This document shows, one piece after another, positions 56,096-64,000 of a stretch of DNA of 64,000 nt. The DNA is taken from assembly GCA_022494885.1 (NCBI GenBank), contig JAGVSM010002646.1, positions 1-64,000 of the forward strand, given 5' to 3'. Origin of the DNA: Micrasema longulum. Taxonomy: Eukaryota > Arthropoda > Insecta > Trichoptera > Brachycentridae. Numbering within the stretch: the first letter of the stretch is position 1; each line of letters opens with the position of its first letter. The notes beneath the pieces were generated by a model. The model saw nothing but the letters and a program-made list of their open reading frames with translations, had not been told where the DNA came from and searched no databases. The position numbers were made by a program, and so were the translations under genes.

Positions 56096-57280
56096 TTTCT
56101 GCTCTACAAGATGTTGTATTTAATAACAAGCCTTCAAAATGGAATGTCAAGTGGACGAAAGTTAGCATTTTTAACACCTTTCTGTTCACGTTTAATCGAG
56201 AGAATAAAGAAGAAAATAAATAGGGATAATACATTTTTGACCATTGTTATCATTATTTTGAAAAAAAAATACAAATTTTTTGTTAACACCCGTACTTAAG
56301 GTAAAAGTTTTACTGTAAAACTTTAATGGCGGTTTGTAAGAAAAGCGTTTTTATTTAATACCGATCTTGGTAATTTACCTTCATTATTTTACAACATAAA
56401 ATTCAACATGTTATTCTCCTTAAGATCCATGTTTTTACTTATGTTTGTTGTGTTTCTATAGTTTCATAAAATTGTTTTTGTTTATTTGGATACGTTTATT
56501 TATGTTAATTGTTTGTGTAAATACTTATTTCTGAATAAAAAAAAACAAAGGCATTGAGCAGATCCTGAGAGGTGGGGACGACGTGTTGGCCTCTGTACAT
56601 ACATCCTCCTCTCCCCTCCTCAATCTGCATAGAGTTTGTATTCCTTAGGAATATTTAAAATAAATTTCCTCTATGCCCAGCTGACAGAAAGTCCCCCAGG
56701 ACTCTATAACAGCTGCGGGTGGATGGTGGGCTGAAGGATCCGCTCTCTCCTTTATTTTCTCGTTTGAACGCAAACAAAGGAGGTGTCAAAAATGCTCACT
56801 TTTGTACACTTGATATTTTTTTTGAAGGCAAAGGCCAAATAAAATTTTTCATAAACGGTAAAAACAAGTACAAAATCTTGTAGAACAAAAAAAAAATTTC
56901 GGATGATGTATAATTTTTTCAATTTTGTTTTCCTTTTGGTGCGTATTTTTTAAATTTTTAAAATAAAATGATAAAACTTATGTTTATACAAAATATTTAA
57001 ATCTGATGTTATTATTAAATACATAAAAGTTTGGAATGAAATAACTTTCATATGAATCTAAAATATGTTTTTTACGTCATTATTACAGCCAGATAAAGTA
57101 AGCAGAATCAAAGTTAGTTTTATATAAATGGGTGAAATAAAAGAGACTATGAACAAAATGGATGTTCGGGATTAGAAACAAAAGCTGAAGATAGAACACT
57201 TCAGAAGAACTGCCTCAGATAAACAAAATGCGAGTAATAATACTTTTTAAGGCATTAACTAAAGATAAGAAGCGTATAGA
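56096..57280. other. Spacer, nothing recognised
   Basis: A GC-richer patch at 56560-56760 (GAGGTGGGGACGACGTG, CAGCTGCGGGTGGATGG) has no identified frame or repeat partner. Confidence 0.4.
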
Positions 57281-57284
57281 AGAA

Positions 57285-58615
57285 CAATGTTTGATTATGT
57301 CCAAATGCTTGCAGACTGGCTGGATTTCCTCCCTAGGGAGTTGTTCGTATTTAATTTATTTCAACAGAGAGGGAAAAGTTTTCGAGAAGGGAATATGGAA
57401 GTCTAGGCATTTACAGGGCTTATGACCTGTCATTGGCTGGTTTAAGTGGCCACTTTACACACTGTGTAACATTCACCATTCTGCCCATGTTTGAACATCC
57501 ACATTTCCTCAACTCTTCCATCTGTTGACTTTTGTGAAGTAAAAGAGCTGAAACCTTTATCACGTGGGTGAGATTCATCCGGCTGAACCAAATCACCTAC
57601 TAGGCAACGCCTGGAAACAATTTTCCAATTTTTATACTTCTTCTTTTACCAGGTAGTAATTCAACAATGTCAACAGATGGAAGAGTTGAGGAAATGTGGA
57701 TGTTCAAACATGGGCAGAATGGTGAATGTTACACAGTGTGTAAAGTGGCCACTTAAACCAGCCAATGACAGGTCATAAGCCCTGTAAATGCCTAGACTTC
57801 CATATTCCTTCTCAAACTTTTTCCCTCTCTGTTGAAATAAATTTAAATATGAACAACTCCCTAGGGAGGAAATCCAGCCAGTCTGCAAGCATTTGGACAT
57901 AATCAAACATTGTTGAATTACTACCTGGTAAAAGAAGAAGTATAAAAATTGAAAATTGTTTTCAGGCGTTGCCTAGTAGGTGATTTGGTTCAGCCGGATG
58001 AATCTCACCCACGTGATAAAGGTTTCAGCTCTTTTACTTCACAAAAGTCAACAGATGGAAGATTTGAGGAAATGTGGATGTTCAAACATGGCAGAATGGT
58101 GAATGTTACACAGTGTGTAAAGTGGCCACGTAAACCCGCCAATGACAGGTCATAAGCCCTGTAAATGCCTAGACTTCCATATTCCCTCTCAAAAAATTTT
58201 TCCTCTCAGGTGAAATAAATTTAAATATGAACAACTCCCTAGGGAGGAAATCCAGCCAGTCTGCAAGCATTTGGACATACAATCAAACATTGTTGAATTA
58301 CTACCTGGTAAAAGAAGAAGTATAAAAATTGGAAAATTGTTTTCAGGCGTTGCCTAGTAGGTGATTTGGTTCAGCCGGATGAATCTCACCCACGTGATAA
58401 AGGTTTCAGCTCTTTTACTTCACAAAAGTCAACAGATGGAAGAGTTGAGGAAATGTGGATGTTCAAACATGGGCAGAATGGTGAATGTTACACAGTGTGT
58501 AAAGTGGCCACTTAAACCAGCCAATGACAGGTCATAAGCCCTGTAAATGCCTAGACTTCCATATTCCCTTCTCGAAAACTTTTTCCCTCTCTGTTGAAAT
58601 AAATTTAAATTCGTA
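57285..58615. mobile_element. Family F array: one plus unit, then tandem minus units
   Basis: The plus unit (57285-57665) runs TATGTCCAAATGCTTGCAG, CTCCCTAGGGAGTTG, TTCAACAGAGAGGGAAAAG, GAAGTCTAGGCATTTACAGG, ACCTACTAGGCAACGCCTGG, TTTTACCAGGTAGTAATTC. At about 57668 the orientation flips. Minus units follow in tandem, beginning GTCAACAGATGGAAGA at 57669, 58047 and 58438 (spacings about 378 and 391 bp). Units are nearly identical to each other, so the array is young. Open frames inside (57670-57906, 57949-58155) are repeats, not genes. Confidence 0.9.
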
Positions 58616-60700
58616 TAGAAGAAAATTAAATGTTTGAAAACGGTATCATATTAAATTGTCGTATTTAATTATATATCAGGTTAGAATTTCTATACTAACA
58701 GAAATATATTCTAATTTAATAATTTAAAAATCATGCATTGACTTTCTTAAATTTAATTTATTTTTAACAAAGAATGGATTTTGTCGTGATCGACATTGAC
58801 AGACATGTAGGAGACCAAACAAGTTTACTTGAGAAAATTTCATCTAGTGGTGAAAATTGTGAATAAAAATGGATCAGCTAAATTCAGTACTTTTATTATT
58901 ACAATTGCCAAGTAGAAAACTTAATTAATTCAATATTATTTATTAATTTTTGTTTATTTCATTTTACAATATGTACAAAGGAAATTTGCAACACTGGTAC
59001 TAATTTGAAAGTATTAATTTGAAAGAAAATACATTTTTATGTTTTTTAAATAAGATATGTAGAAATAAAAAACAGGCTGCAATGCAAAAAAAATAGATCT
59101 TAAAATGAAAAAAATAAAAATATGTTTTTATTTGAATATATTTGTTTTAATGCTCTAAAAAAACATAAAGGGTGGCTAGCCTGTCGAGAAACATAATATT
59201 TGTAAATCTATTATCATATTCACCTTCATAAAATTGTACACCAAGTGCTTTATCTGTCTATCGAGAGTTACTTACCTAATTCTAGACTGTTAAAATATTT
59301 TTTTAATAAAATGGAAAAATAAATTAAAAACACAATTTTTAGAAAAAAGTCATAAACATAGTAAAAAACAAAGTAAAGGTAATATAAAAGACAAAGTAAG
59401 AAGTAATAAGAATCGATAAAATTTAAAAAAAATGTTTTAACGTATGTATACGTTATTGTTTCTTAATTAAATAAATAATTGATTAATAAAAATTCAATGT
59501 GAATTTATTTTGTAATACATTTACGGATTATGAACCCAGGAGTTTCAAAGTCAAATAAATAGCTATGACATTTTGACTTTAAGCAAAAAAAAGTATATTT
59601 ACTGTTGACCATTTTATTTTCTAACAAACGCTTATCACACACATCAAACCAACAGTTTTCATGCCTTTTGTTGGATTGAAAATATTTGTAGCGATTTCAA
59701 AATCGCAGAAAAATCTTTGAATGTGCGCCATTTAAAATAATTTAGCATTACAAAGGAGAAGAAAAATCCTAAAAATTTATTCAGAAATATTTTAACTTTG
59801 AATTTTGTGATATTCATTCACGGTAGGGGTGGTTATTTAAATATACTTGGAGCCACGAATTTCCCAAAACGGGGTGACTCAACAAAAACTGTGCCGGGAT
59901 ATTGTCATCCCTCGGTACTCAAGCCGTTTCCTTGAAACTGGTAAAACTTTAAAGCAAATGAAAATTCACTTTACGCTCATAAATCCATTAGCGTGTACAA
60001 GGAGACCAGGAATTTAAAAAGGTTGCTTCATAAATTCAGAAAACATCTCAAATGCTTGAAGGCTGACCGTAATTTACTGCTTCACCGAATTATTTTTATA
60101 TCAAAATTTGTAGTGAGGAAATTAACAGTCCTTTTTCAACAGAAATTTTAACTCGACTGTGTGAATATTGTTTTAGGTTTAAACACTAGCTTTGAATTTA
60201 TTAAAATAAAGTGTATTGTTTTTTTCACAGATTAATTATTGTTATTATAATTTTAGCCAACAAATATCATCTTTAAGCTTTTACTTTTCAAATGACTGAT
60301 TATTATGGAAAAAAAACGTTTTACTAATTCCCACGTATATGATTCTGAATAAAAATAAGTTTATTTTTTATTCAACGAAATATTTACCTACAACAAATAA
60401 GCAAAACCGGGTAATATCCAACAGAGAATGATCAATTTCTCAAATATCATCCAAATCTATACGGCACGGTAAAATAAGGGTGGATTGACATTTATAATAT
60501 TATTTTGTAAATATTCGTAATTTATTCAGCGATAACTGCCTTCTAAAAATACTGCAAAAGGAAATTGAGTGGGGATTAATTGGCCTCATGATGCACTGGT
60601 ACCTGGCATTAAATAAATAAATGTAGTAAAAAAATATGTATTGTACAAATAATATCAATTTTTGATGGGCAGAACGGTAATTATTTATCATAATAAGTTA
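58616..60700. other. AT-rich stretch, nothing recognised
   Basis: No coding or repeat structure recognised. 59820-59960 is less AT-rich but unassigned. Confidence 0.45.
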
Positions 60701-60707
60701 AGTCAAC

Positions 60708-60855
60708 CGGGTTGTGGTCCCGTGGTGTTGCGGACTCACGGATTCTACTCTACCTCAATTTGATTTCCAATTTCAATTGTGAATTATTTATAACTGGTTT
60801 TAAATGGCACTACAAATGTAAGTATTTGTGTAATTTGTATTTTTCTTTAAACAAA
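60708..60855 (+). mobile_element. SINE S1, plus copy with deletion in the head
   Basis: GGGTTGTGGTCCCGTGGTGT, TGCGGACTCACGG, CTACTCTACCTCAATTTG, GTGAATTATTTATAACTGG. The B box is lost by a deletion. Confidence 0.7.
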
Positions 60856-60890
60856 ATGTAAGAAATACAATATAATAAATTAATCTTGTA

Positions 60891-60912
60891 TTTTTTTTTT
60901 TTTTTTTTTTTT
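60891..60912. repeat. Poly-T tract
   Basis: About 22 consecutive T between two oppositely oriented S1 SINEs; probably the A-tail of the minus copy. Confidence 0.85.
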
Positions 60913-60920
60913 AAATTTTT

Positions 60921-61083
60921 GCGTTCTTATGATTTACCAAAATATAAAATTTTGAGGGCCGTTTTCATCGAGTTGTAAATAATTCACTATCAAAAAATGG
61001 TAATCAAGTTGGGGTAGAGTGGGATTCGAACCACGGATCTTTGAGCCGTGAGTCCGAGACACTAGCCACGAGACCACAACCTG
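60921..61083 (-). mobile_element. SINE S1, minus copy
   Basis: On the minus strand: AGGTTGTGGTCTCGTGGCTA, GTGTCTCGGACTCACGGC, CGTGGTTCGAATCCCACTC (intact B box), ACCCCAACTTGATTACCAT, AATTATTTACAACTCGATG, then the poly-A tail at 60912-60891. The best S1 head of the four copies. Confidence 0.8.
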
Positions 61084-61204
61084 ATTTTAATCAATTAAAT
61101 TAAATACACGTGTGGCGTTAAAGTAAATTGACTGAAGCGTAAAAGGTAGGTATAATATAGGATGTTTCTAAGCCGTTAAAGAATAGAGTTCTGTGTGAGA
61201 AACA

Positions 61205-61315
61205 GAACCAGAACCCTGGACGAGTATTGCCGACTCAATGGCTGTATTCAGATGAAAATCTTGAAAAAGAATATTAAGAGGAGATAACTCCGCTTCATTG
61301 TGTAGTAGTTTTTCA
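61205..61315 (+). mobile_element. Composite SINE S2, leader with decayed head
   Basis: AACCAGAACCCTGGACGAGT, ATTGCCGACTCAATGGCTGT, GATGAAAATCTTGAAAAAG match the S2 leader. CTCCGCTTCATTGTGTAGTAG is the remaining A-box region. Confidence 0.6.
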
Positions 61316-62260
61316 TTTTTCCTGAACTGGAGCCTGGGCCTTGGTTACGATGAGAAGATAAGGACGTCATACCTTCACCCTGACGTTATAGTTGAAGACA
61401 CATTTTCACAAGCGATTTCAAAGATACACCTTCAAGTTTTGGGTAGGTACATCGATATGAAACAATGCAAAACATGCGTCACGGTACACATATTTACGCA
61501 CTAAAATGACATAGTTTCAGTATGAGGACATAGTTGAAAAAATAATTCTCCTTACCGATTCCAACACCACCACCAACAGGTCTAAAACCCCTCGATACGT
61601 TTACCTACGCATTAAAAGTGACAAAAAATTTATTTCACAGAGCAATTTCCCCTTTGTTACGATTTATTAAAAAATTAAACCGTTCTGAGGTTGGCACTTT
61701 TTTTCTTAAAAGCATATTAAAATATGAAGGAGAAGTAAGTAAATCTTAAGCCAAATTAAATTCCGACATAACTGTCAGTTTTGAAAATGAATGGCTTGAT
61801 GCAGTGGCTAGACTGGCTAGATGCTGTCCTATGAACATACAAGAGTATCAAGCCGTTAACTGCCACTGTAAAAAAAGAATTGAATTATTTTGTTTTTTCC
61901 ATCTATTTAACTATATTTCTGAATGTTTGAATCGAGAGCTGGCCTTGTAATCACTCAGTACATAAATACTCACGTTCGTTAAGTATACCGTCTAAGTAAT
62001 TGTCAAAAATAATAATAAAAATCATGTTCATGCGAGCATTTTTTTCTTGAATTGGGATTAATTTGAGTTTATAATCGCTTTGAAGTGAGCGCTTTTTATC
62101 ACAGAAGCCTATTTAAAATATTAATAATATTTATTTTTTTTATGAAGGAACACGGATTCAATTTTCAAGGTCGTTCAATGGTTGAATTCGATCATATGAC
62201 ATTGAGATGACAAGTCCGTAAAACAAACCAAAGTAGATAGAGAAAGAACAGAAATTAAGT
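61316..62260. other. AT-rich stretch, nothing recognised
   Basis: No feature recognised. Confidence 0.4.
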
Positions 62261-62261
62261 G

Positions 62262-62312
62262 TACCGTCTCGATATGTACAGATGAAGATAGCGTTTATAA
62301 TTAAGGCCCTAA
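62262..62312. repeat. Right end of the CAGGGCC MITE family
   Basis: ACCGTCTCGATATGTACAGAT, GAAGATAGCGTTTATAATTA, AGGCCCT matches the right end of the MITE at 43690-43939. Confidence 0.55.
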
Positions 62313-62835
62313 AGCGTAGGACTAATCACATTACAGTCACGTAACAGATGATCGAAAAACGCTTCAATGTTTTGAGTATGTCCAAACAATTTATCCATTA
62401 TGGCGGGAAACACCAACAACCGAAAAGTTAGCAGGTCTGAACCCTGTTTTAGCCCGCAACGCGTAGACCGTTGCAACGTCATCCTGGACGAGGCAACTAA
62501 ACACCGCACTTCGAAAGTACTTTGCGTACATTGCGTCTTGACAGTTCGTTTTGCTTGGCCATCAGCTCTCCGCCAGTGCTCGCTATTGTAAATTCATTTT
62601 GTACAAAATAATAAGATGCAACTCGTTTGTAACTATTGTATAAACAACTTCAATTGTAATCCATCTTCCACATTAAACCTCAAATCAACTCACGCACACC
62701 CATCCTATAAATTGTGATGCCCGCCACACAGAGCTCTCCAGAGATGAAGAGCTGGAGGCCAGGAAACATGAACTGCCAAGATGAAATATGTTGATTACTT
62801 TCGATGTGTGGTGTTAAGTAGCCTTGTCCAGGCCA
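62313..62835. other. Spacer with a GC-richer patch
   Basis: 62400-62590 is GC-richer (GCCCGCAACGCGTAGACCG, CATCCTGGACGAGGCAAC) and open in more than one frame, but no family was recognised. Confidence 0.35.
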
Positions 62836-62839
62836 AAAC

Positions 62840-63078
62840 AGGGTTCGGACGTTTGTTATTGCCTACCACACCATCAGTAAACAGTTCAGCTCCTCTATGT
62901 CACAAAAGCAAACAGATGGAAGAGTTGAGGAAATGTGAATTTAAAGCAAAGCAGAGAAGTGAATGTTACACAATGTGTGAAAAAGCTACCTAAATTAGCC
63001 AACCACAAGTCATACACCCTTTAAATGCATAGACTTCCCATCTCGAAAATGTTTTCCCTCTCCGTTGCAAATAAATTT
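62840..63078 (-). mobile_element. Family F, minus copy, partial
   Basis: CAGCTCCTCTATGTCACAAA, AGCAAACAGATGGAAGAGTT, GAGGAAATGTGAATTTAAAG, GTGAATGTTACACAATGTGT, CCAACCACAAGTCATACACC, ATGCATAGACTTCCCAT, TTTTCCCTCTCCGTTGCAA. Confidence 0.75.
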
Positions 63079-63099
63079 AGAAATTCGCTGAACTTGGGT

Positions 63100-63162
63100 T
63101 ACCAATGCTGTGACCTATGCACCACTGGGTGCAAAAAAGGAAACAATGATGATGATATCATG
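63100..63162 (+). repeat. LINE 3' tail ending in GAT repeats
   Basis: AATGCTGTGACCTATGCACC, ACTGGGTGCAAAAAAGGAAAC, AATGATGATGATATCATG; second copy at 51741-51780. Confidence 0.5.
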
Positions 63163-64000
63163 AGATTGTTACCAATTTTATTTTTTGTATTGTAGTATTT
63201 TTATTTCAAATTTTAAGTGTTTCTTTTATTTGAGCAGATTGCATTCCGTAGAAGTTCTCTTCATTAAAATAATGATAACGAACAAAGTCGCGCCATGAAA
63301 GCGTTCCCAACGTTAAAGCAAAAATCTCTTTGAAATTCTTAATGAAGTCCCTAGCTATAGATTTACGAATGGTAAACTATCAAGTTGTCTTTTTCCTAAG
63401 TGAAAAAGTTTTCTCCTTCAAAAATGATAACGTATAATTTACGGCACCTTTCCACACTTCTTGTCTCAGTATTATAAATTCACTTGGATTATAAAACCTT
63501 CACAGTTTGACAAAGAAAATAACACTTCGGCAATCTACACTGAAATTTTATGCAATTTAAGTTTGAAATTTGCACCCCCATATCCAGACGTACACTGTGG
63601 TATTTTGCAAATCAATCTAGCATTTTTCGTAGTATTTGCTCATGTAAATGTAAAATTTATGGTAGTGTCCTACCTCGTTAACAGAAGACCACTGTCGGTG
63701 ATCCAAGGTGTGGCAAATTTATTACATTGCGAATAAATGTACGGAACTTTGCTGTGAAACACGAGAGAAACGGCAATGATGAATTAAATTGGCTGCATTC
63801 GAACAACATGCTCGAATTGATTTGCTGCACAACTGGGTTGACTTGGTTAAGCTGACTTGTTGGGCTGACTGCACTCTGTGGTCTCGTTATCGGCCACGTT
63901 TTTTCGTTTTTTATGTTTTCATGGTAGGAACAAAGTTAATGAACTACAAGACGTTGCTCTTACGTAGACGGTCGTTTTATGTGCAGTGTAAGTTTTTTAG
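63163..64000. other. AT-rich end of window, nothing recognised
   Basis: The 91-residue frame at 63461-63736 has no recognised domain and could be chance. Confidence 0.4.

Noticed and set aside
57670..58155. Two small ORFs in the family F array as genes
   Set aside because: They are translations of the repeated fold-back unit on either strand and recur in other copies with breaks.
63461..63736. 91-residue ORF near the window end
   Set aside because: No domain, no splice or promoter context, and length not unusual for chance.
1..64000. CRISPR arrays, operons, bacterial-type promoters or terminators
   Set aside because: The window is eukaryotic; no regularly spaced short repeats of that kind were seen.

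Overview
This is a 64 kb piece of a eukaryotic nuclear genome. It is very AT-rich (visibly near 70% A+T), has almost no long open reading frames, and is crowded with degraded retroelements, SINEs and fold-back DNA elements. The only confidently recognised host coding sequence is one exon of a Dpr-type immunoglobulin-domain gene, a neuronal cell-surface family of arthropods, on the minus strand at 35789-35955. Together with the mix of RTE-like and CR1/L2-like LINEs, a Penelope-like element, Tc1/mariner remnants and tRNA-derived SINEs, this points to an insect. Lepidoptera is my best guess, but that is inference and not proven from the window.

Layout. 0-7 kb: a dead mariner transposase, a composite SINE, copies of a fold-back family called 'family F' here, and the 3' end of a LINE ('N1'). 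7-13 kb: a TA-flanked MITE, fragments of an RTE-like LINE, a CR1/L2-like LINE 3' half with one premature stop, and an N1 copy split by an inverted copy of its own family that is itself split by a 97 bp fold-back element with 3 bp target duplications. 13-24 kb: a Penelope-like GIY-YIG endonuclease with a hammerhead-like motif, an unidentified broken coding remnant, a tandem pair of hammerhead-like repeats, and a near-perfect type I hammerhead ribozyme motif inside a 182 bp palindrome. 24-35 kb: mostly featureless AT-rich DNA, plus SINE heads, a GGTAGAT-bearing element and a frameshifted LINE. 35-37 kb: the Dpr exon and a doubtful small exon on the other strand. 37-47 kb: the largest RTE-like LINE copy and several MITEs and SINEs. 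47-52 kb: a candidate host terminal exon absent from simple ATG-based ORF calls, an RTE-like LINE carrying a LINE insertion with an 11 bp target duplication, and another LINE 3' end with a hairpin. 55-64 kb: a LINE scrap, a 1.3 kb inverted and tandem array of family F, an inverted SINE pair, and further SINE and MITE pieces.

How it works together. The window reads as the inside of one or more very long introns or intergenic spacers that have absorbed waves of retroposition. No operon-like or multi-gene functional unit is visible. The most interesting signals are RNA-level ones: three separate loci with hammerhead-ribozyme signatures, LINE 3' ends that carry strong stem-loops, SINE-like repeats that share a LINE tail, and nested insertions whose target duplications let the order of events be read. 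All repeat relationships were found by eye; no alignment, folding or database search was run.
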